Below are positions 31,753 to 40,522 of a DNA stretch of 64,000 nt, one piece after another. The stretch's first letter is position 1. The number at the start of each line of letters is the position of its first letter. This DNA is from VXYL01 sp965243175. Lineage in GTDB: Bacteria > Pseudomonadota > Gammaproteobacteria > Pseudomonadales > Azotimanducaceae. Under the pieces are notes generated by a model. That model worked only from the letters and a program-made list of their open reading frames with translations, did not search any database and was not told the DNA's origin. The stretch is taken from the NCBI GenBank assembly GCA_965243175.1, contig OZ251532.1:3100001-3164000 (forward strand), read 5' to 3'. A program made the translations under genes and the position numbers.

Positions 31753-33240
31753 ATGACGCAACTGACCACCACCATTCGGCTCATCGGCCGGTTCGGCTGC
31801 GTCGCGGCCTTCGCCGGCATGGCGCTCGGCGCCCACGCGCAGGAAGAGCAAGCCGGCGCCGACGACTTGGAAGTCGTCGAAGCGAACAGCCTCGACGAAC
31901 TGCTCCAGAACGTCCAGGAGCGCCGCGTCGTCGAAAGCCGCGAACACGTGCGCCGCGAACAGGAGTTCCGCGACCGCAAGGACCAGCAGGCCAAGATGCT
32001 GTCCGACGCGCAAGCCGAGAAGCGCCGCCAGGAGCGCCGCAGCGAACGCCTGGAGACCACCTTCGAGGAGAACGAAATCCGCATCGGCCAGATGCAGGAG
32101 CAGTACGATCAACGTCTCGGCAGCCTGCGCGAACTGTTCGGCGTCCTGCAGCAGGTGGCTGGCGACACCCGCGGCAAGTTCGAGGACTCGATCATCAGCG
32201 CCGAAATTCCCAATCGCGGCGAATGGCTGGACGCGCTGGCCGCCAAGATGGGCAAGTCCACGCAGCTCGCCACCATCAGCGAAATGGAACAGCTGTGGTA
32301 CGAGTTGCAGCGCGAGATGACGGAATCCGGGCGCGTCTCGAAGTTCACGGCTGGCGTCAACATGCTGCACGGCGCCCGCGTCGAGCGGGAACTCATCCGC
32401 GTCGGCTCGTTCGTCATCATCGGCGACGACGGCTACATCAACTACGACCTGCATCTGCAAACGCTGGTGGAACTCGGTCGCCAGCCGGAGGCGCAGTTCG
32501 CCAGCACCGCTGGCAACCTGTTTGAGGCGGAACCCGGCGAACTGGTGTCCTTCGCCATCGACCCGACCCGCGGCAACCTCATCTCGCTGCTCATCCAGAA
32601 GGCCACCCTCGGCGAGATGGTCGGCACGCCGTTCGGCGGCATCGCCACCGGCCAGTGCTACCTGCCGTTCTGCAACGGCCAGGGCGGCTACATGGGCTCC
32701 ATCATCATCCTGGTGGGCATCATCGGCGTCCTGCTGGCCATCGAGCGGCTGATCGCCCTCACCCTCGTCGCCGGCAAGGTGAAGACCCAGCAAGGGCAGC
32801 CGGAGGCGCCGCAGGAGAACAACCCGCTCGGGCGCGTCATCAAGGTCTACCACGACAACCGCGAGATCGACACCGAGACGCTGGAGTTGAAGCTCGGCGA
32901 GGCGATTCTCATCGAGATGCCGGCGCTCACCCGCTACATCAACATCATCCAGGTGATCTCCATCGTCGCGCCGCTGATGGGGCTGCTCGGCACGGTGATC
33001 GGCATGATCGAGACCTTCCAGTCCATCACCCTGTTCGGCGCTGGCGACCCGAAGACGATGGCGAGCGGCATTTCCACCGCCTTGATGACCACCGTGCTCG
33101 GCCTCTGCGTGGCGATTCCGACGACCCTCGGCCACGCCTTGGTGAACACCCGCAGCCGCAGCATCATCCACGTGCTGGAAGAGCAGTCGGAAGGCATCGT
33201 GGCCATGCATGCGGAGGACTCCGGCAAGCCGCTGGGCTAG
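31753..33240 (+). CDS. Long MotA/TolQ/ExbB-family proton channel protein
   Basis: A 495-residue ExbB-like protein, much longer than canonical ExbB (about 240). It has an N-terminal signal-like segment (LIGRFGCVAAFAGMALGAHA), then about 240 residues of periplasmic coiled coil and alpha/beta region (EHVRREQEFRDRKDQQAKML and following). The channel domain with transmembrane helices follows at about 314-335 and at 395-480 (IVAPLMGLLGTVIGMIETFQ, GISTALMTTVLGLCVAIPTT). The long N-terminal region is typical of the DUF3450-linked system. It probably works with the adjacent short ExbB, ExbD and TonB to energise outer-membrane receptors. Confidence 0.93.
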   Translation: MTQLTTTIRLIGRFGCVAAFAGMALGAHAQEEQAGADDLEVVEANSLDELLQNVQERRVVESREHVRREQEFRDRKDQQAKMLSDAQAEKRRQERRSERLETTFEENEIRIGQMQEQYDQRLGSLRELFGVLQQVAGDTRGKFEDSIISAEIPNRGEWLDALAAKMGKSTQLATISEMEQLWYELQREMTESGRVSKFTAGVNMLHGARVERELIRVGSFVIIGDDGYINYDLHLQTLVELGRQPEAQFASTAGNLFEAEPGELVSFAIDPTRGNLISLLIQKATLGEMVGTPFGGIATGQCYLPFCNGQGGYMGSIIILVGIIGVLLAIERLIALTLVAGKVKTQQGQPEAPQENNPLGRVIKVYHDNREIDTETLELKLGEAILIEMPALTRYINIIQVISIVAPLMGLLGTVIGMIETFQSITLFGAGDPKTMASGISTALMTTVLGLCVAIPTTLGHALVNTRSRSIIHVLEEQSEGIVAMHAEDSGKPLG

Positions 33241-33281
33241 GCGCCCAAGCGAGTTCGGGCCAGGCGTAGGCGGGAGACAGG

Positions 33282-33800
33282 ATGCTCTACGACATCTACA
33301 TCGCCCTTTCGGGGTTCTTCGCGCAGGGCGGCGACGTGCTGTACCTCATCGCGCTCACGACCTTCCTGATGTGGTCGCTGCTGTTCGAGCGCGTCTGGTA
33401 CTTCCGCTCCGAGCACAAGCAGGTGGTGCGCGAGGTCACGGAGATCTGGGAAGCGCGCGACGAACGCAAGTCCTGGTCTGCGCACGCGGTGCGCACGGCA
33501 CTCGTGTCGCAGGCCACGGAGCGCATCAACGGCACGTTCCAGATCACCATCACCTGCGTGGCGCTGTGCCCGCTGCTGGGCCTGCTGGGCACGGTCACCG
33601 GCATGATCACGGTCTTCGACGCGATGGCGACCCAGGGCGGCAACGCCCGCTCGATGGCCGCTGGCGTCTCTCAGGCGACGATCCCGACCATGTGCGGGAT
33701 GATCGCGTCGCTCTCGGGGATCTTCGGCACCACGCTGGTGCGGCGCAAGATCCACTACGAGACGGAGCTCGTCCAAGACCACTTGACAATGGACCACTGA
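33282..33800 (+). CDS. Short MotA/TolQ/ExbB-family protein
   Basis: A 172-residue ExbB/TolQ-type inner-membrane protein with one N-terminal hydrophobic helix (VLYLIALTTFLMWSLLFERV) and two in the conserved C-terminal channel block (CPLLGLLGTVTGMITVFDAM and ATIPTMCGMIASLSGIFGTT). It is the second ExbB-like gene in the operon; the pairing of a long and a short ExbB is usual in DUF3450 operons. It starts 41 bases after the long ExbB gene with GGGAG at suitable spacing. It probably forms a heteromeric channel with the long protein. Confidence 0.93.
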   Translation: MLYDIYIALSGFFAQGGDVLYLIALTTFLMWSLLFERVWYFRSEHKQVVREVTEIWEARDERKSWSAHAVRTALVSQATERINGTFQITITCVALCPLLGLLGTVTGMITVFDAMATQGGNARSMAAGVSQATIPTMCGMIASLSGIFGTTLVRRKIHYETELVQDHLTMDH

Positions 33801-33872
33801 ACGGCGCATTTAGGCGTCAGAGCGTGCGTTGCTCCGGCCCGGAGCAGGCGGCGCCAAGGCTAGGAGGACTGC

Positions 33873-34286
33873 ATGGCGATCAAGCGCGGCGGCCGGTTCG
33901 GAGGCCGAGACGACGATGCGGACATCAACCTGACGCCCATGCTGGACGTCGTGTTCATCATGCTCATCTTCTTCATCGTCACGGCCACGTTCATCAAGCA
34001 GCCGGGCACCAACGTCATCCGCCCGGACGCGGTGACGGCGATCAAGAAACCCACCGTCAGCGTGCTGGTGGCGATCAACTCGGCGGGCGAAATCTGGATC
34101 GACAAGAAGGAAGTCGAGGCCGCGGCCGTGGGCGCCTTCATCGAGCGCCTGCACACGGAGAACCCCAAGGGCGGCCTCGTCATCCAAGCGGACCGCGACG
34201 CCACCTACGAGAAGCTCCGGGCGGTGCTCGACGCCGCGCGCAACGTCGGCCTCACCGAGGTCGCCATTTCGACCAGGGAAAGCTAA
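33873..34286 (+). CDS. ExbD/TolR-family biopolymer transport protein
   Basis: A 137-residue ExbD-type protein with a single transmembrane helix, TPMLDVVFIMLIFFIVTATF (residues 27-46), which holds the functional Asp of the family. The periplasmic C-terminal domain (VSVLVAINSAGEIWIDKKEV onward and IQADRDATYEKLRAVLDAAR) follows. With the two ExbB-like proteins it forms the stator that powers TonB. A GC-rich hairpin (33831-33845, GCTCC-N5-GGAGC) lies between it and the previous gene, which could alter expression. The RBS is AGGAGG with 6-base spacing. Confidence 0.95.
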   Translation: MAIKRGGRFGGRDDDADINLTPMLDVVFIMLIFFIVTATFIKQPGTNVIRPDAVTAIKKPTVSVLVAINSAGEIWIDKKEVEAAAVGAFIERLHTENPKGGLVIQADRDATYEKLRAVLDAARNVGLTEVAISTRES

Positions 34287-34296
34287 GGAGGCGATC

Positions 34297-34896
34297 ATGT
34301 TGCAGCGCTACATCGTCGGCGTCGTGGCCGGCGCCGTCGTGACCTTCGGACTGCTTTGGCTGATGCGATCGGTGGTCGCCAACCCCGACGCGGCCACGGA
34401 CAGCGGCATCGAGGGCCACGTGCTGGACTTCGTGCATGTGCAGGAAGACGAAGAACTCATCATCAAGAAGCGCAAGCCGGAACCGCCGCCGCCGCCGGAC
34501 GAACCGCCGCCGGACATGCCGAAACCGTCGTTCGACAACGACGTCTCGATGGGCATGGAGATCGGCGCCGTGCAGGTGGACGTCGACATCGACATCTCCG
34601 GCGCCGGCGGCTTTTCCCAGGACGGCGAGTACCTGCCCATCGTCAAGGTGCAGCCCATCTATCCACGGCGGGCGCAGACCCGCGGCATCGAAGGCTACGT
34701 GCTGCTCGAGTTCGTCGTCACCAACAGCGGCGCCGTGCGCGATCCGGTGGTGATCGAAGCGAAGCCGCCGGGCATCTTCGACCGCGCCGCCATCAACGCC
34801 GCGCTCAAGTTCAAGTACAAGCCCAAGGTGGTGAACGGCGAGCCGATCGAAGTGGCTGGCGTGCGCAACCTGATCAAGTTCGAGCTGCAGGAGTAG
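34297..34896 (+). CDS. TonB-family energy transducer
   Basis: A 199-residue TonB-type protein with one N-terminal anchor (GVVAGAVVTFGLLWLM, residues 8-23), a Pro/Glu-rich linker (KRKPEPPPPPDEPPPDMPKP, near 59-78), and a C-terminal domain (VKVQPIYPRRAQTRGIEGYV, residues 114-133, ending with FELQE). It starts 10 bases after exbD, inside the same operon. It probably energises TonB-dependent receptors, possibly including the partial one at the left edge. AAGGAGG precedes the ATG at 8 bases. Confidence 0.94.
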   Translation: MLQRYIVGVVAGAVVTFGLLWLMRSVVANPDAATDSGIEGHVLDFVHVQEDEELIIKKRKPEPPPPPDEPPPDMPKPSFDNDVSMGMEIGAVQVDVDIDISGAGGFSQDGEYLPIVKVQPIYPRRAQTRGIEGYVLLEFVVTNSGAVRDPVVIEAKPPGIFDRAAINAALKFKYKPKVVNGEPIEVAGVRNLIKFELQE

Positions 34897-34946
34897 CGCT
34901 CAACGGCGTTGCCGGGGCGAGTCGAAGGGGAAGCAGGAGGAGATCG

Positions 34947-36347
34947 ATGCGTCTGCAAGCAATCGCGGGTGTACCGCGTTGGATCGTCGCGGCATTGGCG
35001 GTGGCCTTTGCGACTTCCGCGCTGGAAGCGCTCGACGACGGCACTGGGGCGGCGTTCGCGCAGATTCCGAAGATCGCCAACTGCACGCCGGTGATGCCGC
35101 CGGAAATGCCGAGGCAGCAGCCGCGGCGCATTCCGAACATGACGGAAGCCACCTACCGGCGGCTCTCCGACGCGCAGGAGTTCATCGACGCCGAGCAGTA
35201 CCAGGAAGCGAAGGACCTGCTGAGCACGCTGGTGGAACGGGAGCGCCGCTACAACGGCAACGAACGCGCGCAGATGCACAACCTGCTCGCCTACGCCAAC
35301 TACGAGCTGGACGACATCGAGGCGACCATCCACCACTACGAGCAGGTGCTGGCGCAGATGCCGGACATCAGCGAAGGCGTCGAGACCACCACCCTCAACC
35401 AGCTCTCCAAGCTCTACTTCCAGGAAGGCATGAAGTACGAGGGCGCGGCGTCGCTGCCGTGGCTGCGCAAGGCGCTGTCGTCCATGGAGGAGTGGATGAC
35501 CAAGTCCTTCAATCCGGGGCCGGACGCGCACTTCTACTTGGCGCAGATCTTCTACCAGATGCAGGACTACGACCGCGCCATCGAACGCTTGGAGACGGTG
35601 GTGAAGGTGTCCCGGGAACGCTGCCAGCAGGTGCGCGAGAACTGGTGGACGATGCTCCAGTTCCTCTACTTCGAGAAGGAGGACTGGCCGCGGGTGATCG
35701 AGATTCTGGAAATCCTCGTCAAGGAGTTCCCGAAGCGCGTCTACTGGGTGAACCTGGCGTCGGTCTACGGCGAAACCGACCAGCCCGAGAAGCAGCTGTG
35801 GACGATGGAAGCGGCGCACGTCGCCGGCTTCCTCACGGAGGAGAGCGACCTCATCACCTACAGCGGCCTGCTGTTGCAGAACGAACTGCCGAATCGCGGC
35901 GCCAAGTATCTGCAGCGCGGCTTCGACGAAGACATCGTGGAGGCGACGGTGCGCAACCTGAGCACCCTCGGCCAGGCCTACCAGCTGGGGCAGGATGTCG
36001 ACTTGGCGATTCCGGTGTACGACCGCGCCGCCAAGGAAGCCGAGGACGGCGACATGTACGACCGCCTGGCCGTGCTCTATCTGGAGAAGGGCGAAAACGG
36101 CAAGTGCGAATCCGCGGCCGAGAACGCCCTCGACAAGGGCGGCCTGCGCAACGAGTTGGCGACCCGCATCACCCTCGGCATCTGCCTCTTCAACCTGCAC
36201 AAGCTCGGCGAAGCGCGCGAGCTCTTCGTGGACTTGCGGCGCAAAGCCAGGGCGGAGGAAGCGCGCACCGAAGAACGCACCGCCAGCCAATGGGTCACCT
36301 ACGTGGACAGCGAACGAAGACGCCGAGCGCAACTCGAAGTCCGCTGA
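34947..36347 (+). CDS. Tetratricopeptide-repeat protein of the TonB operon
   Basis: A 466-residue protein with a signal peptide (residues 1-40) followed by at least six TPR-like helical pairs across residues 65-440 (for example DAQEFIDAEQYQEAKDLLST, YNGNERAQMHNLLAYANYEL, AHFYLAQIFYQMQDYDRAIE). The start ATG 34947 follows AGGAGGAG. It closes the DUF3450-ExbB-ExbB-ExbD-TonB operon, as in other gammaproteobacteria where the TPR protein is always last. It is likely periplasmic or lipid-anchored, though no lipobox Cys is obvious. Its role in TonB energising is not known in detail. Confidence 0.9.
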   Translation: MRLQAIAGVPRWIVAALAVAFATSALEALDDGTGAAFAQIPKIANCTPVMPPEMPRQQPRRIPNMTEATYRRLSDAQEFIDAEQYQEAKDLLSTLVERERRYNGNERAQMHNLLAYANYELDDIEATIHHYEQVLAQMPDISEGVETTTLNQLSKLYFQEGMKYEGAASLPWLRKALSSMEEWMTKSFNPGPDAHFYLAQIFYQMQDYDRAIERLETVVKVSRERCQQVRENWWTMLQFLYFEKEDWPRVIEILEILVKEFPKRVYWVNLASVYGETDQPEKQLWTMEAAHVAGFLTEESDLITYSGLLLQNELPNRGAKYLQRGFDEDIVEATVRNLSTLGQAYQLGQDVDLAIPVYDRAAKEAEDGDMYDRLAVLYLEKGENGKCESAAENALDKGGLRNELATRITLGICLFNLHKLGEARELFVDLRRKARAEEARTEERTASQWVTYVDSERRRRAQLEVR

Positions 36348-36373
36348 GCGCCCGGCCAATCGCGTTGCGGCGT

Positions 36374-36396
36374 CCTCGCCCTGTGAGAAGGCGAGG
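36374..36396 (+). terminator. Hairpin after the TonB operon
   Basis: CCTCGCC and GGCGAGG pair around a nine-base loop (36381-36389), 27 bases after the TPR gene stop. There is no U-tract, so a terminator is suggested only by position. Confidence 0.4.
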
Positions 36397-36454
36397 CGGG
36401 AACACAACGCTTCAAGGCACACCCCGCCCCTTGCGCTTCGCAAGCCGCTAACCC

Positions 36455-37081
36455 ATGTTCACCGGCATAGTCCAAGGCGTCCGCGTGGTCGTGGACGTCG
36501 AACAACGCGCCACCACGCGCTTGCGTATCGACCTCGGCGACTTGAGCAAAGACTTGGAGACGGGCGCATCCGTTGCCGTGAACGGCGTATGCCTCACCGC
36601 CGCCGCAATCGAAGCCAGCGTCGTCGCCTTCGACGTGATCGCCGAGACCATCCAAACCACCAACATCGGCACTCTGACGCAAGGCAGCGCCGTCAACGTG
36701 GAGCGTTCCTTCCGCGTAGGCGACGAAGTAGGCGGCCATATCCTCTCCGGCCACGTCGCGGCCACCGCGGAGGTCGTCGATGTCGCCGAATCCCCCGGCG
36801 GCAAGGTCGTCACCGCGCAGGTGCCATCGCCTTGGCTGCGCTACCTCATGGCCAAGGGCTTCGTCGCCCTCAACGGCGCCAGCCTCACCATCCAGGAACT
36901 CGACCGCAGCGCATCGACGCTGAAGATAAGCCTCATCCCGGAAACCCTAGCCCGCACCACGTTCGCCACCGTCTCCCCTGGCAACCACCTCAATCTGGAA
37001 GTGGACGCCCAAACCCAAGCGGTGGTCGACACGGTCGCCAATCTTCTGCCGGAACTACTGCCGGGATTGTTGCGGGCCTAG
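36455..37081 (+). CDS. ribE: Riboflavin synthase, alpha subunit
   Basis: A 208-residue enzyme that disproportionates two 6,7-dimethyl-8-ribityllumazine molecules to riboflavin. It starts MFTGIVQG, the family hallmark, and has two lumazine-binding repeats (AVNGVCLTAAAIEASVVAFD and GFVALNGASLTIQELDRSAS). The Ser/Thr after NGVCLT and the second NGASLT motif are as expected. It stands alone here, without ribD, ribBA or ribH. The stop overlaps the end of the convergent YoeB-type toxin gene by 4 bases. Assignment is firm. Confidence 0.95.
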   Translation: MFTGIVQGVRVVVDVEQRATTRLRIDLGDLSKDLETGASVAVNGVCLTAAAIEASVVAFDVIAETIQTTNIGTLTQGSAVNVERSFRVGDEVGGHILSGHVAATAEVVDVAESPGGKVVTAQVPSPWLRYLMAKGFVALNGASLTIQELDRSASTLKISLIPETLARTTFATVSPGNHLNLEVDAQTQAVVDTVANLLPELLPGLLRA

Positions 37082-37371
37082 CCGTAGTGGTATCGAGCCG
37101 CCAAGAAGAAGACCCGCTTGGCCTCGACGCGGTAGACCAGACGATGCTCCTGATCGATGCGCCTTGACAAGTTGCCGCTGAGCTGGCCGCGCAATCGCTC
37201 CGGCTTGCCGGGGCCGTCGAACGGGTCGCGCAGGACAGCTTCGACAAGCCGCAGCGTTCGCAAGGCGCGTCGGCGATCGGTTCGCGTCCTATGTTCGAGG
37301 TCTTGCAGGAAGTTCGCGTCCATGACGGCCTGCCGGGCTCCCGCAGGGGTTTCCCCATCGGCCCCGCTCAC
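37078..37371 (-). CDS. yoeB: Txe/YoeB-family toxin
   Basis: A 97-residue YoeB-type ribosome-dependent mRNA interferase. The pattern DANFLQDLEHRTRTDRRRAL, RDPFDGPGKPERLRGQLSGN, LSRRIDQEHRLVYRVE and the terminal RYHYG is diagnostic. The ATG (37371) overlaps the antitoxin stop by 4 bases (ATGA), so they are coupled. A start at the Met of MDANFLQ would remove 16 residues and give the usual size of about 85; both are possible. Its 3' end overlaps the stop of ribE, read from the other strand. It probably forms a stable complex with the upstream YefM-like protein. Confidence 0.93.
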   Translation of the reverse strand: MSGADGETPAGARQAVMDANFLQDLEHRTRTDRRRALRTLRLVEAVLRDPFDGPGKPERLRGQLSGNLSRRIDQEHRLVYRVEAKRVFFLAARYHYG

Positions 37372-37655
37372 GCCCCGGCGAGTCCGAGCCTTTGGCGGAG
37401 CTCCTCGACCGTCACCGCCTCGCCTTCGCCAGCCTCTGCCCGCCCGGTCGCTTCAAGCAGCCGTTGCGCGTTCTTCGGCGAGCGGAGCAGATGCGCGGTC
37501 TCAAGCCACCCGGCCAGCTCGTCTGCCGCGATCAACGCCACCGCTTCCCTGCCGCGACGCCTAATCAACACCGGCTCGCGCGTGTCGGTTACCTGATCTA
37601 GCAGAGCGGCGAACCTCTCCCGCGCCTGCGTGTAGCTGGTCTCCCGTATCATCAT
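37368..37655 (-). CDS. yefM: YefM/Phd-family antitoxin
   Basis: A 95-residue YefM-type antitoxin with the N-terminal DNA-binding part SYTQARERFAALLDQVTDTR, EPVLIRRRGREAVALIAADEL and WLETAHLLRSPKNAQRLLEA. The acidic C-terminal tail that would wrap the toxin follows. It starts at ATG 37655 (a second ATG is at 37652) after AGGAG, and is preceded by a promoter overlapped by a palindrome. The pair with YoeB is the classic autoregulated type II system. It is upstream of, and divergent from, the AlbA/Schlafen-type gene. Confidence 0.93.
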   Translation of the reverse strand: MMIRETSYTQARERFAALLDQVTDTREPVLIRRRGREAVALIAADELAGWLETAHLLRSPKNAQRLLEATGRAEAGEGEAVTVEELRQRLGLAGA

Positions 37656-37682
37656 GCTCCTCTAGGTGGATTGCGTACAGGA

Positions 37683-37712
37683 CTAGTGTACGTTCACTAG
37701 CTGGGTCGTCAA
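37683..37712 (-). promoter_or_regulatory. Promoter and palindromic operator of the yefM-yoeB pair
   Basis: On the minus strand TTGACG (37712-37707) and TACACT (37690-37685) are spaced 16 bases. The inverted repeat CTAGTG-N6-CACTAG (37683-37700) overlaps the -10 box. It contains CGTACA/TGTACG-like cores similar to the TGTACA motifs bound by YefM in Escherichia coli. Autorepression is inferred. Confidence 0.7.
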
Positions 37713-37814
37713 CCTAGAGGATCGAGGTGCCGTGGATCGATCAAGATTCAAGAACTTTCCAAGAAAACCCTAACTACCTTCAATTATCGAGAGAAGATTT
37801 GATAATCTTGAACT

Positions 37815-39479
37815 ATGGCCATTCCTTTGCCGCACATCGACGACGTCCCTTCGCCTCTCGCCGAGGACGAGTTCTGGCGGCTGTTCGGTCGCCTCGAACA
37901 CGAGCAGCTGGACTTCAAGCGCGGCGTGCCGAGCGACGTTCGAGACGCCATCCCCGCCATGGCGATGACGGATGGCGGCTTGATCGTCCACGGCGTGGCC
38001 GACGACCGCAGCATCACGGGCTGTCCGCTCTCGCAGAACACGCAGGATCGGATCACGCGCTTCGCGGCGGAGTGCGGCGTGGATGTGCGGCTGCGCGAGA
38101 TCGCGATTGAGAGTGCATCAACGTCGGAACCCAAGCTGCTGACGATCTGCGCCGTGCCGGAAGTGCGCGGGCGTATCGTCACTACGCCGGACGGTCGCTT
38201 GCTGCGCCGTCTGGGCGGCGATTCGCAGCCGTTGCGCGGCGACGCGATGGCGCGTTTCGTCCGCGAGCGGGAACAGCGCTCGGGCGAGGAGGAGCCGATC
38301 GTGCGCCTGCCCGCCGACGGCTTCGACCTGGCCGCCATCAACGCCGCCCTTGAAAGCGATGGCCGCCCTACCATCGCCGCGGACGAGAGCGCGGCGGGGC
38401 CCGCCGTGCTGCGGGCCTTGGCCGACCTGGGCGTCGCCACCGCCGCCTCGCCCCCCTTGACGACGAGCGTGCATCGCGCTGCCGCCATCCTGTTCGCGAC
38501 CAACCCGAGCGCCGTCGTGCGCGGAGCGGCGGTGCAGCTCGTGCGTCGCGTTGGCGTCGAGCCGGGACCCGGCGCGGCTTCGGCTCGCGCCGAGTTCGCG
38601 GCGCCGTTCGCCGAAGTCGTGGAACGCTGTCTCGCGTTCGTCGCCGAGCACACGGCGCGCTTCGAGGTCGTCAAAGACGTCCGCCGCGAGACGCTGCCGG
38701 AGTTTCCCCTGCCGGCTCTGCGCGAGGCGGTGGTGAACGCGCTCGCGCACCGCGACTACAACTTGAGCGGCGCCACCGTGGACATCACGGTGTGGGACGA
38801 CCGCGTGGAAGTCCGAAGCCCCGGCTCGCTGCCCGGCCACATCACCAAGGACAACATGCGCGCCGAGCACTACAGCCGCAATCCCCGCGTCATGCGCGTC
38901 CTGAAGACCCTTGGATTGGTGGAGGAGTACGGCGAAGGCATCGACCGCATGTACCGCGAGATGGTAGCCCGACTGTTGCCGCCGCCCGTATTCGACGCGA
39001 CCTCGAGCTCCGTGACCGTCACGCTGCGCAACCGCTCCGCGGCCGACGTCGAGGCCCAGGCGTGGCTGCTCGACCTGCCCGAGGACGCAACCGAGAACGA
39101 ACGCCGCGTGTTGATGGTGGCGCGGCGCGACGGCGCCGCAACGAAGCGCGCCTTGCGACCGTTGATGGCCGAATCGGAACTCGAAGCCGCCCTCAAGAGC
39201 GCGGTCGCGAAGGGCCTGCTAAGGCGTCTTGGATCCCGCGGCGGCACCCGCTACGAACTTGCCCCATCGCTCGTCGGCGGCGCCAGTGGGTTGGAGGGCC
39301 GCCAACGAGCGCAACTGCTCGACGAAGTGCGCGACCGCGGCGCCGTCACCAGCACCGACGCCGCCCACCTCCTGCAAACGTCCACCGACGCCGCCCGCCG
39401 GCTCCTGAACGACCTGGCAAGCGCCGGCCTGCTGCGAGCGGAAGGCAACACGCGAGGCCGCAAGTACCGCCTCCCGTGA
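37815..39479 (+). CDS. AlbA_2/Schlafen-type ATP-binding protein with C-terminal winged helices
   Basis: A 554-residue protein. Residues about 30-150 resemble the AlbA_2/Schlafen nucleic-acid-binding fold (EHEQLDFKRG, MAMTDGGLIVHGVADD). Residues about 290-380 resemble the GHKL-like ATPase of this family (PALREAVVNALAHRDYNLSG, EYGEGIDRMYREM). The end has at least two winged-helix-like repeats (GAATKRALRPLMAESELEAA, AVTSTDAAHLLQTSTDAARR). Such proteins occur in transcription regulators and in phage-defence loci. It is divergent from yefM and followed by a Uma2 gene. A defence or regulatory role is plausible; no partner nuclease is attached. Confidence 0.84.
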   Translation: MAIPLPHIDDVPSPLAEDEFWRLFGRLEHEQLDFKRGVPSDVRDAIPAMAMTDGGLIVHGVADDRSITGCPLSQNTQDRITRFAAECGVDVRLREIAIESASTSEPKLLTICAVPEVRGRIVTTPDGRLLRRLGGDSQPLRGDAMARFVREREQRSGEEEPIVRLPADGFDLAAINAALESDGRPTIAADESAAGPAVLRALADLGVATAASPPLTTSVHRAAAILFATNPSAVVRGAAVQLVRRVGVEPGPGAASARAEFAAPFAEVVERCLAFVAEHTARFEVVKDVRRETLPEFPLPALREAVVNALAHRDYNLSGATVDITVWDDRVEVRSPGSLPGHITKDNMRAEHYSRNPRVMRVLKTLGLVEEYGEGIDRMYREMVARLLPPPVFDATSSSVTVTLRNRSAADVEAQAWLLDLPEDATENERRVLMVARRDGAATKRALRPLMAESELEAALKSAVAKGLLRRLGSRGGTRYELAPSLVGGASGLEGRQRAQLLDEVRDRGAVTSTDAAHLLQTSTDAARRLLNDLASAGLLRAEGNTRGRKYRLP

Positions 39480-39592
39480 GGTCGTTGCGGCTATCGTCAA
39501 GGCGATGCCTGCTTTTACAAAAGATTGCCAAAACGCCCATCTCATCGTAGCCTTCTGCTCACGTTCCGTGAGCCCTTCGGAGAGACAACGAG

Positions 39593-40522
39593 ATGCGCCA
39601 ACGTCATGTCGCTACTGCGGAAACCGTGGTCCAGCCCAAACCCCCCTCAAGCGTACGGCTCGGCGCGCCGCGGCACCCAACCGCCGGTCGCAAGCGGCCC
39701 GGCGCCGCTTCGGGCCCGTCGCTGGCCGGGCTGGAGTTCGACGACGCCCGTTACAGGCGCTTCCGCCTAGGGCCGGACGAAATCGCCGACCACGACGGCC
39801 GCGTCGAGTTCTGGGACCGCGCCACGAAAACGGCCTTCGAAGTACGCGAGGTAAGCCCGCATCACGAACGGCCGGCGCAGATGCTCTCGGCCCTCGCCGA
39901 ACTCATCGCTGCCGTACGCGGCAAGCCGATCCGTTGCTTCGGCACGATGGACCTTGCGCTGCCGGGCGAAGACGGCCGCCCGCTGCGCACGATGCAGGCC
40001 GACCAATCCCTCTATCTGCACCCGGAGCGCTGCAACCTCGTCGGCGCATCGGCGATGGTAGTCGGCGAAAACCACTATCCAGACGTCGTGCTCGAAGTGG
40101 ACCGCACCACGGACGTGCGCCGCCACAAACTGAAGCTCTACGAGGCATGGGGCTTCCCGGAGCTCTGGGTGGAAGTGCCCGATCAATCGCCACGCCCACG
40201 CGCCGAGCGCCGCACCACCATCTACGTCTTGCAGGAAGGCGCCTTCCGAATCGTGCCGACAAGCCGCGCGTTTCCGGGATGGAGAGCAGCCGACATCCAC
40301 GTTGCCTTGAACGAGCGGCAGCTGTCGAATCACACCGCGGCGATCCTGGAGCGCATCGGCACCGCGCTGGGCGAACGCGAAGGCAGCGGCCCCGACGACC
40401 ATCCGCTGCTGCGTTCGCAGCGCCAACGTGTCCGAGAGGAGGAGCGAGCCCACACGGCAGCCGCCCAGCGCCGGATCGCGGAACTGGAAGAACAGCTCCG
40501 CCAGCTGCGCGAGGAACCTTGA
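39593..40522 (+). CDS. Uma2-family (DUF820) endonuclease-like protein
   Basis: A 309-residue Uma2-type protein of the PD-(D/E)XK class. The core PDVVLEVDRTTDVRRHKLKL (near residues 163-182), then YEAWGFPELWVEVPD, gives the Asp, Glu-x-Asp/Lys and Tyr pattern typical of the family. Residues about 265-305 are a charged coiled coil (RRIAELEEQLRQLREEP). The first 50 residues are low complexity. Uma2 proteins are abundant in cyanobacteria and others and their role is mostly unknown. Right after it a broken frame begins, so a downstream partner may have decayed. Confidence 0.85.
   Translation: MRQRHVATAETVVQPKPPSSVRLGAPRHPTAGRKRPGAASGPSLAGLEFDDARYRRFRLGPDEIADHDGRVEFWDRATKTAFEVREVSPHHERPAQMLSALAELIAAVRGKPIRCFGTMDLALPGEDGRPLRTMQADQSLYLHPERCNLVGASAMVVGENHYPDVVLEVDRTTDVRRHKLKLYEAWGFPELWVEVPDQSPRPRAERRTTIYVLQEGAFRIVPTSRAFPGWRAADIHVALNERQLSNHTAAILERIGTALGEREGSGPDDHPLLRSQRQRVREEERAHTAAAQRRIAELEEQLRQLREEP

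Noticed and set aside
33831..33845. GC hairpin between the short ExbB and ExbD genes as a terminator
   Set aside because: The stem is only five bases, there is no U-tract, and it is inside an operon whose genes work together.
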